Source: Bacteroidota bacterium (GTDB taxonomy: Bacteria > Bacteroidota > Ignavibacteria > Tepidaquicellales > Tepidaquicellaceae). Taken from it: a DNA stretch of 13,801 bases. The first letter of the stretch is position 1, and the number at the start of each line of letters is the position of its first letter. The position numbers and the translations under genes are program-made. This document shows, one piece after another, positions 1 to 5,962 of the stretch. The stretch covers positions 1 through 13,801 of the forward strand of contig JAEYVS010000053.1 of NCBI GenBank assembly GCA_023429265.1, read 5' to 3'. The notes under the pieces were generated by a model, which was given only the letters and a program-made list of their open reading frames with translations, did no database searches and was not told the origin of the DNA.

Positions 1-45
1 AAAAATGGCGAGAATGGAAACCGCGAAAATGCTGTAATTCTTCAT
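1..45 (-). CDS. N-terminus of a probable secreted or membrane protein (partial, cut by window edge)
   Basis: Reading the minus strand from an ATG at 45-43 gives 15 codons, MKNYSIFAVSILAIF, running off the window. A lysine-bearing start followed by an unbroken hydrophobic run is the classic beginning of a signal peptide or membrane anchor. There is no clear Shine-Dalgarno sequence; the bases before the ATG are AT-rich, as is common in Bacteroidota. The gene lies 21 bases past the end of the tRNA-Val terminator on the same strand. No function can be assigned from 15 residues. The competing reading, an 11-codon plus-strand tail ending at 37, is less convincing because its residues show no pattern. 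Confidence 0.5.
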   Translation of the reverse strand, partial: MKNYSIFAVSILAIF

Positions 46-66
46 TTAGTGAAGAAATGCTTCTAT

Positions 67-103
67 AAAAAGATGTTCGAAGCTGATAATAACCTCTTCG
101 AAC
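67..103 (-). terminator. Rho-independent terminator of tRNA-Val
   Basis: On the minus strand, GTTCGAAG (103-96) pairs perfectly with CTTCGAAC (82-75) around a 13-base loop. ATC and a run of five T follow, ending at 67. It starts 17 bases past the 3' end of the tRNA gene, the expected place for its terminator. The stem is only half GC, so termination may be incomplete. Confidence 0.7.
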
Positions 104-120
104 TGTACGGGTTTGTTTGT

Positions 121-193
121 GGGCGATAAAGGACTCGAACCTATAACCCCCTCGGTGTAAACGAGGTGCTCTAGCCAATTGAGCTAATCGCCC
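121..193 (-). tRNA. tRNA-Val (anticodon TAC)
   Basis: This is a 73-base cloverleaf on the minus strand. The acceptor arms GGGCGAT and ATCGCCC pair over 7 bp. The anticodon stem CCTCG/CGAGG encloses the loop TTTACAC, placing the anticodon TAC at 159-157, which reads valine GTA and, with wobble, other GTN codons. The T arm carries GGTTCGAGTCC. The 3' CCA is not encoded and must be added after transcription. The gene stands alone with its own promoter upstream (223-254) and a terminator downstream (67-103). Confidence 0.97.
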
Positions 194-222
194 GTATTAT
201 AAGCCTTTGCTTATAGAAGTTA

Positions 223-254
223 CAAAGATATTTCTTTATTTATCAAAATTCAAA
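223..254 (-). promoter_or_regulatory. Bacteroidota-type promoter for tRNA-Val
   Basis: On the minus strand, TTTG (254-251), then 20 bases, then TATCTTTG (230-223). This exactly matches the -33 TTTG and -7 TAnnTTTG boxes of the Bacteroidota primary sigma factor. The -7 box ends 29 bases before the first base of the mature tRNA, leaving room for a short 5' leader. Confidence 0.75.
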
Positions 255-325
255 CCACTTTTAAATGAATATTTACATTTTATCCGCCAAAAAACAGGTT
301 TTTATATGATAGAAATTCCATTTGC

Positions 326-357
326 TTTGAATGTCTATTCCAATAATGGTATATTTA
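326..357 (+). promoter_or_regulatory. Bacteroidota-type promoter for the lipoprotein gene
   Basis: TTTG (326-329), 20 bases, then TATATTTA (350-357): a perfect -33 box and a -7 box differing from TAnnTTTG only in the last base. The spacer length equals that of the divergent tRNA promoter. Transcription would start near 364, giving a leader of about 30 bases before the ATG at 395. Confidence 0.6.
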
Positions 358-394
358 ATGTTTATTTATACAAACTAACATAAGAGGCACATTA

Positions 395-1423
395 ATGCTA
401 AAAAATCTGAGCATTTTATTGATTTTGGGATTTTTCACAGCTTCATTTATTACATTGAACGGCTGTGGCGATGATAAAACCGACCCTGAATCATCAGGAC
501 AAAATACTGAACTATACACCAAGGATGACGCGGGTGAACGCGTAAAGCTGGTTCTTAAACCGCAGGAAAAAGATACTTTAAAATATAAAATGGTGGCTAA
601 ATCCACCGAGACAGAAAGAAGCACCGATGGTAACGCTGAATCAGTTACTATTGAGCAGGAAATTTCATATTACTATACACAGATCGTTGACAGAGTAGAA
701 GAGACTGCTGTGACTTACAAAATGCAGTATGACAGCATAGTAATAGTTTCCAAGATCCAATCACCGGACTCCACAGTTTCAATAGTCTATAACTCTAACG
801 TTAAAGATTCGGTTTATAATTTTCCGGACTTCATCCAATTCAACGGATCCATAGCAGCTCCTTTTTATATGAGAGTTTCGGACAAAGGAACAGTACTTGA
901 TCTTTTCGGAATGGAGAAGATATATGAGAATATTTTCAAAGCATTAGGTGACACACTTAGTGCTAATGACAAAGGCGTTGTTCAGAATTCAATCGGTGAA
1001 TCGATGAAGGCAGTTCTCCAGCAGCAATTCCAGAAATTCCCTGAGGACAGCTCTGAGGTATTCCGTGATTCAAGCTGGTCGACTTCTTATGAAACACAGC
1101 TGTCGGTCTTCCCGGTTAAAAATCTTCTCAGTTATAAAGTCACAGACATTACAGAAGAAGACGGAAATATTCTTGTTACACTCGAGGCATCGATGAATAC
1201 TGAAGTAATGCAAAAAGAAGTTTCAGAGCAGAACACTAAAGCATTGCTTGAAAACATAGATGCAGGAGGTACCGGGAAAATAGTTTACAATCTTTCCGGA
1301 GGATACATTAAAAGCAAAGAGACTGAGACTAAGATAGACGCCAAGATAAAGCTCTCCCAGGGAAGCCAATCAATGACATCTGATAAGACCCAGACATCCA
1401 GTGTCAATGTCCAGCTATTGTAA
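395..1423 (+). CDS. Predicted lipoprotein of unknown function, 342 aa
   Basis: The ATG is preceded by AAGAGG (382-387), a good ribosome binding site 7 bases away. Residues 1-23 form a lipoprotein signal peptide: lysine at 3, a hydrophobic core, then the lipobox LNGC with lipidated Cys24. The mature end begins CGDDKTD; acidic residues near the lipid anchor resemble surface-export signals described for some Bacteroidota lipoproteins, so outer-leaflet exposure is possible but unproven. The remaining ~318 residues are hydrophilic and rich in Ser, Thr, Glu and Lys. They look like alternating beta strands, with a KLVLKPQEKDTLKYKM-type opening reminiscent of uncharacterised Bacteroidota lipoproteins (possibly DUF6263-like, from memory). 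No catalytic motif is visible. It is a single-gene unit with its own promoter and a strong terminator. Confidence 0.85.
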   Translation: MLKNLSILLILGFFTASFITLNGCGDDKTDPESSGQNTELYTKDDAGERVKLVLKPQEKDTLKYKMVAKSTETERSTDGNAESVTIEQEISYYYTQIVDRVEETAVTYKMQYDSIVIVSKIQSPDSTVSIVYNSNVKDSVYNFPDFIQFNGSIAAPFYMRVSDKGTVLDLFGMEKIYENIFKALGDTLSANDKGVVQNSIGESMKAVLQQQFQKFPEDSSEVFRDSSWSTSYETQLSVFPVKNLLSYKVTDITEEDGNILVTLEASMNTEVMQKEVSEQNTKALLENIDAGGTGKIVYNLSGGYIKSKETETKIDAKIKLSQGSQSMTSDKTQTSSVNVQLL

Positions 1424-1455
1424 AAACTACTAACTAACATATTTACATACAGTTT

Positions 1456-1482
1456 AAAGCCCGGTATATTCCGGGCTTTTTT
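1456..1482 (+). terminator. Rho-independent terminator after the lipoprotein gene
   Basis: AAAGCCCGG (1456-1464) pairs perfectly with CCGGGCTTT (1471-1479) around the loop TATATT, and a run of six T occupies 1477-1482. It lies 32 bases past the lipoprotein stop codon and isolates that gene from rel. Because the arms begin with A and end with T, it could also work weakly on the other strand, but no gene needs it there. Confidence 0.92.
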
Positions 1483-1595
1483 ATTCAATATTACCTATTG
1501 CAAGTTTCCTTATAAATCCCGAAATTATAGAATGATAGTTCTTATTGCGGAATTTCGGCAATAAGACTTTTGTTTCTATAGATATAGAGAGAATT

Positions 1596-3803
1596 ATGCT
1601 GAGCAATCTAAATAAAAAGAAGCTGGATGAGTTATTGGCGGCGTGTCACGACAACCTGCATACAAAGGTTGATGACAACCTCATAACAAAAGCTTTTAAG
1701 TTTTCAATGGAAGCCCATAAGAATGATAAGCGGGCATCCGGTGAGCCATATTTTACCCATCCGATAGAAGTAGCAATGATCGTCGCGAAGGAGATTCCAC
1801 TCGATGACGTGTCAATTGCCGCGGCATTGCTTCACGATGTAGTGGAAGATACAGCATTTGACATAGATGACATCCGTGCGGAATTCGGAGATCAGGTTGC
1901 AGAGATTGTCGATGGCGCGACAAAGATGGACGGTATATTTGAAAATTACGAACAAAACCAGGTTGAATCATATAAGAAGCTGCTTCTTTCGATGACGTCG
2001 GATATTCGTGTGATGTTGGTTAAGTTCGCCGACCGTCTACATAATCTCCGTACGCTTGAATACCTTTCAAATCCCAAGCAGATCCGAATGGCGCAGGAGA
2101 CTCTCGAGATATATGCCCCACTCGCGCACAGGTTTGGGCTATCGCAGGTAAAAACGGAGCTTGAAGACCTATCTTTTAAATACCTTGAGCGGAAAACTTA
2201 CGACGAGATCGCGAAGAAGCTTAAAGAAAAGAAACGAGAGAGAGAGAAGTTCGTTCGCAAATTCATCGAGCCTCTTAAACAAAGGTTGATCCAGGAAGGT
2301 TATAAGTTTGAGATTTACGGACGCGCTAAACACATATACAGCATATACAAAAAGATCCAATCACGAAATAAAGGACTGGATGAGATCTATGATCTATTTG
2401 CAATTCGCATAATACTTGATACACAAAACAAGAATGATGTATTCTCTGTTTATGGGATTTGTTCAGAGCTTTATATACCAGTTCCTGAACGCTTTAAAGA
2501 TTATGTATCTCTGCCCAAGCAGAACAGTTATCAATCCATACATACTACGCTCGTTAGCAATGAAGGTAAAATGGTTGAAGTGCAGATACGAACCCGGGAA
2601 ATGCACGAGGTAGCTGAAAAAGGTATCGCGGCACACTGGAAGTACAAAGAGAATGTTACAGCAAAGGACGAAAAGCTCGAGAACTGGATAAAGTGGATTC
2701 GTGAGACTCTGGACTCCGTAGCACGGGATGAAACAGCTCCCGAGCAGATGCTGGAAAGCTTCAAGTTAAATTTATACCAGGATGAGATATACTGCTTCAC
2801 CCCAAAAGGCGACCTGAAGGTAATGCCTGCCGGGGCAACAGCGCTGGATTTTGCGTTCGAGATACACACCGAGATAGGTCTGCACTGTATCGGCGCTAAG
2901 ATTGACGGCAAGATCGTGAATCTTGATACCAATCTTAAGAGCGGCAGCCAGGTTGAAATAATAACTTCGAAAAACCAGCATCCAAAAAGGGACTGGGAGA
3001 AATTCGTTGTAACACATAAAGCTAAATCAGACATCCGTAAGTACTTTAATGCTGAAAAACGTAAAGGGGCTGATGATGGAAAAGACTTGTGGTTGAAAAA
3101 GCTGAAAAAGAGAAAGGTTCATATTAATGATGATACATTGCTGAAGCTCATCCACAGGATGAAATTCAAAGACCTCCAGAATTTCTATTACATAGTTTCC
3201 AGGAATGAAGAGAAAGCCGACGAGATAATAGATGTGTTCGAAGATAAGCTGAAACCTCCGGCAGAGCAGCGTCCTGAGACAAACGGACATACAGAAGAAA
3301 CGATATATCAGAAATTCGTAGATAAAGCCCGCTCAGGCTCTACAGGCATCAGTTTGAAAAACGGACAGTCCAACGGTGACTTTAAAGGTCTGAAATATGA
3401 ATTCGCCAAATGCTGCAACCCCATCCCGGGTGACGAAGTGCTTGGGTTCATAACAAAAGGCGAAGGTATTAAGATCCACCGTAAAAGCTGTAAGAACGTT
3501 GTAAATTTATTCCTGCACGACCCGGAAAGGATCATCGAGATAAACTGGAATGAAGACGGCGAAAATGACTTCACCGGCGGTATCAAAATAATCGGGGAAG
3601 ACCGTCCCGGAATGCTCAATGAGATTACAAATACCATTCTGAAAAACTTCAATATTAACATTCAGGACGTGGTGATAAATAACCGCGGCTCTATGTTCGA
3701 GGGGACATTTATCCTCAATATCAAAAATCTGAAACAGCTTAATAAGATAATAGATAAGATAAACAACCAGGAAGGTGTGTTTAGCGTGACGAGGTATGAG
3801 TAG
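1596..3803 (+). CDS. rel: Bifunctional (p)ppGpp synthetase/hydrolase, RelA/SpoT family
   Basis: This long RSH enzyme makes and degrades the alarmone (p)ppGpp in the stringent response. I chose the ATG at 1596 (735 aa) because AGAGAG lies just upstream; an in-frame TTG at 1545 would add 17 residues but has no ribosome binding site. Domains, numbered from the ATG: HD hydrolase, about 30-180, with intact HDVVED at 80-85; synthetase, about 220-350, with GRAKHIYSIYKK (242-253), YQSIHTT (311-317) and VEVQIRTREMHE (327-338); TGS, about 395-460; zinc-finger-like segment with FAKCCNPIPGDEV (603-615); and a C-terminal ACT domain from about 662. The intact HD motif says hydrolysis is kept, so this is a Rel/SpoT type rather than a synthetase-only RelA. 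The stop codon is four bases from that of the convergent PIN gene. Confidence 0.97.
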   Translation: MLSNLNKKKLDELLAACHDNLHTKVDDNLITKAFKFSMEAHKNDKRASGEPYFTHPIEVAMIVAKEIPLDDVSIAAALLHDVVEDTAFDIDDIRAEFGDQVAEIVDGATKMDGIFENYEQNQVESYKKLLLSMTSDIRVMLVKFADRLHNLRTLEYLSNPKQIRMAQETLEIYAPLAHRFGLSQVKTELEDLSFKYLERKTYDEIAKKLKEKKREREKFVRKFIEPLKQRLIQEGYKFEIYGRAKHIYSIYKKIQSRNKGLDEIYDLFAIRIILDTQNKNDVFSVYGICSELYIPVPERFKDYVSLPKQNSYQSIHTTLVSNEGKMVEVQIRTREMHEVAEKGIAAHWKYKENVTAKDEKLENWIKWIRETLDSVARDETAPEQMLESFKLNLYQDEIYCFTPKGDLKVMPAGATALDFAFEIHTEIGLHCIGAKIDGKIVNLDTNLKSGSQVEIITSKNQHPKRDWEKFVVTHKAKSDIRKYFNAEKRKGADDGKDLWLKKLKKRKVHINDDTLLKLIHRMKFKDLQNFYYIVSRNEEKADEIIDVFEDKLKPPAEQRPETNGHTEETIYQKFVDKARSGSTGISLKNGQSNGDFKGLKYEFAKCCNPIPGDEVLGFITKGEGIKIHRKSCKNVVNLFLHDPERIIEINWNEDGENDFTGGIKIIGEDRPGMLNEITNTILKNFNINIQDVVINNRGSMFEGTFILNIKNLKQLNKIIDKINNQEGVFSVTRYE

Positions 3804-3807
3804 AGCT

Positions 3808-4224
3808 CTAAGTCATTATACCACAGAATAATTTAGGTGAAACTATCTTAATTCCCTGATATTCACTAAAACCAAAATCACTTACATTACCTGTAATAAT
3901 ATAATCAGCTTTTCCATCAACTGCTAATTCTATAAACTTATTGTCATCCTTATCTCTTGAAACATCTAATTTTACATTTACATTTACTTTTGTGGATAAG
4001 GTCAACAATAGTAGTAAAAGTAATTTTCCGTTTTGATAAAATTCTTCATATCTCTTAAACTTATCCCGGGCAATTACTTTACTATACTCCTCATATATTT
4101 CATCTGAGAGTAATAATTTAACTTTATCACCTAAAACATACTTATTTAATACTTCGGAGGGAGGACCTTTGGAAATGAGAGCAGATACGATAACATTTGT
4201 ATCAATAACAACCTTAATCTCCAC
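3808..4224 (-). CDS. PIN-domain ribonuclease-like protein, probable toxin of a toxin-antitoxin pair
   Basis: 138 residues, the normal PIN-domain length. Features: IDTNVIVSAL at 7-16 with the first metal-binding Asp8, acidic DEIYEEY in the middle, DKDDNKFIELA, and TGNVSDF near the end. This layout resembles the PIN toxins of the COG1569 group, where TGN in place of TGD is common. Such proteins are Mg-dependent RNases that cut RNA unless bound by a partner. The start is GTG at 4224, inside the end of the upstream 72-aa gene (11-base overlap), so translation is probably coupled. A run of seven leucines (residues 68-74) uses mixed codons, so it is not repeat slippage. The coding region is markedly AT-rich (16 of 60 GC at 3841-3900). 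Toxicity is inferred from family and context, not shown. Confidence 0.8.
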   Translation of the reverse strand: MEIKVVIDTNVIVSALISKGPPSEVLNKYVLGDKVKLLLSDEIYEEYSKVIARDKFKRYEEFYQNGKLLLLLLLTLSTKVNVNVKLDVSRDKDDNKFIELAVDGKADYIITGNVSDFGFSEYQGIKIVSPKLFCGIMT

Positions 4225-4432
4225 TATTTGCTTTTGTTATTTCGTTATTAATATCTTCAAGCGTTATTTTGTCTAACGAAGAAAGTTCAGCAAGATTAAT
4301 TGATCTTTCCAGTAATTTTTTACCTAATTCAGCAATTATCTTCTTTTCCAAGGCATCCAAAGAAATTTCATCCTCTTTAATACCATATTTATTGATCTGA
4401 TCTTCAGCTACAATTAAAGATATTGTTTTCAT
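4214..4432 (-). CDS. Small acidic protein, probable antitoxin partner of the PIN protein
   Basis: 72 residues from an ATG at 4432, preceded by AAAGAAA. It begins MKTISLIVAEDQINKYGI (one likely beta strand, then helix) and continues as mostly charged, helix-forming sequence with many Glu, Asp, Leu and Ile, ending SGD. The last 11 bases overlap the GTG start of the PIN gene, the arrangement expected of an antitoxin-toxin pair. I do not recognise a ribbon-helix-helix, AbrB, Phd or helix-turn-helix fold, so DNA binding and autoregulation are uncertain. The antitoxin role is inferred from size, order and overlap only. It follows acpS by 35 bases and may also be read from the long upstream operon. 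Confidence 0.65.
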   Translation of the reverse strand: MKTISLIVAEDQINKYGIKEDEISLDALEKKIIAELGKKLLERSINLAELSSLDKITLEDINNEITKANSGD

Positions 4433-4445
4433 TTTCTTTGCATTT

Positions 4446-4461
4446 ATACTAAAAATACTAA
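4446..4461 (-). repeat. Pair of 7-bp direct repeats before the toxin-antitoxin-like pair
   Basis: ATACTAA occurs at 4446-4452 and again at 4455-4461 (plus-strand sequence), a 9-bp period, in the 35-base gap between acpS and the 72-aa gene. Toxin-antitoxin operons often carry repeated operator half-sites here. The sequence is very AT-rich, so chance is a fair alternative. Confidence 0.3.
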
Positions 4462-4467
4462 CAATTT

Positions 4468-4830
4468 TTACTCTTCACAAGTTACAACTGCACAAGCATA
4501 CTCATCCGTATGGGATATGCTTATATGATACTTGTACTCAGAGAAATCATTCTCTGCCAGGTGCACAATGTATGGCTTTCCCCTCTCATCATTTAGTATC
4601 TCTATGTCCTTCCATTTAAAATCTCTGGATATCCCTGTCCCTATGGCTTTTGAATAAGCCTCTTTGGAGGCAAATCTCCCCGCAAAATGCAGCTCCGGTT
4701 TTGAGAAGGTCTTGCAGTACGCAATCTCCTTTTCGGTCAGTATCCTCTGAAAAAACCTCTCCCCATATTCATCGATGAGCCTCTTTATCCGTTTAATGTC
4801 GATTATGTCTATCCCCAGCCCTTTTATCAT
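4468..4830 (-). CDS. acpS: Holo-[acyl-carrier-protein] synthase
   Basis: AcpS transfers 4'-phosphopantetheine from CoA to a serine of apo-ACP, activating it for fatty acid synthesis in the cytoplasm. The 120-residue length is typical of the trimeric AcpS type. Signature residues are present: GIDIIDI at 6-12 with metal-binding Asp8, RFASKEAYSKA at 52-62 with Glu57, and SISHT at 104-108. The ATG at 4830 follows the HAD phosphatase stop by five bases, so the two are probably co-translated. Its 3' neighbour on the same strand is the toxin-antitoxin-like pair. Nothing looks broken. Confidence 0.95.
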   Translation of the reverse strand: MIKGLGIDIIDIKRIKRLIDEYGERFFQRILTEKEIAYCKTFSKPELHFAGRFASKEAYSKAIGTGISRDFKWKDIEILNDERGKPYIVHLAENDFSEYKYHISISHTDEYACAVVTCEE

Positions 4831-4835
4831 AATAA

Positions 4836-5519
4836 CTAGTTAGAATTTTCTTTGTTAATTATTTCCACAAGTTCCGAAATGTTGTTGATCTCGTAATCGG
4901 ATCCCGGGTTCTCCGTCTCAAAGAAATCCCCGTACCTCGCAAAAACGGTCTTCATCCCTACTGCCTTTGCCCCGACCATATCCTTGTCTGCCCAGTCCCC
5001 TATCATTAAACACTCATCACCTTTCAATCCCAGAAGTTCCAGCGCTCTGTTAAATGGAGCCGGTGAAGGCTTTCTCTCTTTTGTATCGTCATACGTTACC
5101 ACAAAATCGAATATGTGATGAAAATTCAAATAAGACAACCTCAGCCACGCTTCCTTTGCGGGAGCATCAGTCACCACCGCAAGCTTTATCCCCTTCTTTA
5201 TCAGTTCTATCAACGTCGGGAATACCCTCGGGTAGGGCTTCAATGCAGCCTCTCTTGCTTTCCTGTATGATACGATCCCTGCCGACATTATGCGGTGGTC
5301 AACCTTTCCGTAATAATCCTCCAGGAATTTATCGAAAACCTGCTGGTACTCCATACCCTCCCGGTCATAAATTTCATTTATTTTCTTTCTTGCGTCATCA
5401 TACTCCATATCGAGTCCCGCGTCCACCATCGCGTGTATTGCCGCCTCCACAGCATTATTCTTGAGAAGCATAAAATCCACAAGCGTATTGTCCAGGTCAA
5501 ATAAAACAGCTTTTATCAT
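4836..5519 (-). CDS. HAD-superfamily hydrolase, subfamily IA (probable phosphatase)
   Basis: 227 residues with all four HAD motifs: motif I FDLDNTLVD (nucleophile Asp8, acid/base Asp10), motif II VVTDA (Thr117), motif III Lys150 in ERKPSPAPF, and motif IV GDWADKD at 174-180. A helical cap sits between motifs I and II, as in subfamily IA. The opening and the SAGIVSYRKAR segment closely recall the archaeal-type group typified by PH1421 (TIGR02253 family), Mg-dependent phosphatases of poorly defined substrate. It is likely a cytosolic phosphomonoesterase; the substrate cannot be told from sequence. It sits 14 bases after the Fur-family gene and 5 before acpS, in the same run. Confidence 0.9.
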   Translation of the reverse strand: MIKAVLFDLDNTLVDFMLLKNNAVEAAIHAMVDAGLDMEYDDARKKINEIYDREGMEYQQVFDKFLEDYYGKVDHRIMSAGIVSYRKAREAALKPYPRVFPTLIELIKKGIKLAVVTDAPAKEAWLRLSYLNFHHIFDFVVTYDDTKERKPSPAPFNRALELLGLKGDECLMIGDWADKDMVGAKAVGMKTVFARYGDFFETENPGSDYEINNISELVEIINKENSN

Positions 5520-5533
5520 TCTACTTTTATTTT

Positions 5534-5962
5534 CTATTTACATTTTTCACAGATCCCAAAAAACTCCATATAGTGTGTGACTTCCGAATACCCCTTCTTT
5601 TTCAGGTCATCTTCTATTTCGTGAGAAAAACACTCCTCGATATTCTCCACCCTGCCGCATTTCTTGCAAATCACGTGATGATGATGATCCCTGTCCACGA
5701 TCATCTCAAATCTCGTAAAGTTATCCTTAAAATCATAGCTCGCAACAATCCTCTTTTTTAGAAATGCATCCATTGTCCTGTAGACAGTCGCCTGATCGAT
5801 GGATGAATCTCCCAGCTTTTCCTGGATCTCCGCGATAGTGAGCGGCTTATGATTTTTCTTTAATACTTTTAAAATTTCAAGTCGTGGCTGTGTGATCCGG
5901 AGAGACTTTTCGGAAAGTATTTCTTTTAATTCAATTTGTAATTCATTCTGCTTACTGCTCAT
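5534..5962 (-). CDS. Fur-family metal-dependent transcriptional regulator
   Basis: 142 residues. An N-terminal winged helix (about 20-80) contains TIAEIQEKLG and the recognition-helix segment DQATVYRTMDAF typical of Fur proteins. The C-terminal dimerisation/metal domain has DHHHHVICKKCG (92-103). Cys99/Cys102 with Cys138/Cys141 would form the structural zinc site; His114 and His130 are further candidate ligands. Compared with E. coli Fur (HHHDH), the position of the metal-binding Asp is His95, so whether it senses Fe, Zn or peroxide (Fur, Zur or PerR) cannot be decided. The ATG at 5962 lies inside the end of the dehydrogenase gene (overlap ATGAGCAGTAA). An upstream in-frame extension to 6067 was discarded because it lies in dehydrogenase coding sequence and lacks family similarity. 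Confidence 0.93.
   Translation of the reverse strand: MSSKQNELQIELKEILSEKSLRITQPRLEILKVLKKNHKPLTIAEIQEKLGDSSIDQATVYRTMDAFLKKRIVASYDFKDNFTRFEMIVDRDHHHHVICKKCGRVENIEECFSHEIEDDLKKKGYSEVTHYMEFFGICEKCK

Noticed and set aside
2..37. Plus-strand tail of a coding region ending in TAA
   Set aside because: Eleven codons without any recognisable pattern; the minus strand over the same bases gives a convincing signal-peptide start instead.
38..56. TTCTTCA/TGAAGAA inverted repeat as a terminator
   Set aside because: No T tract follows on either strand, and it overlaps the start of the minus-strand coding region.
1545..1595. TTG start giving rel 17 extra residues
   Set aside because: No ribosome binding site upstream; the ATG at 1596 follows AGAGAG and matches the expected N-terminus. 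It remains a possible alternative.
2531..3034. 167-codon minus-strand open frame
   Set aside because: Opposite the synthetase and TGS domains of rel, which are clearly coding.
4003..4023. Run of seven leucines in the PIN protein as a slippery repeat
   Set aside because: The codons are mixed (TTA, CTT, CTA, TTG), so there is no nucleotide repeat to slip on.
5054..5464. 136-codon plus-strand open frame
   Set aside because: Lies entirely opposite the HAD phosphatase, whose motifs are all intact; the frame encodes low-complexity Ser/Pro-rich sequence with no family likeness.
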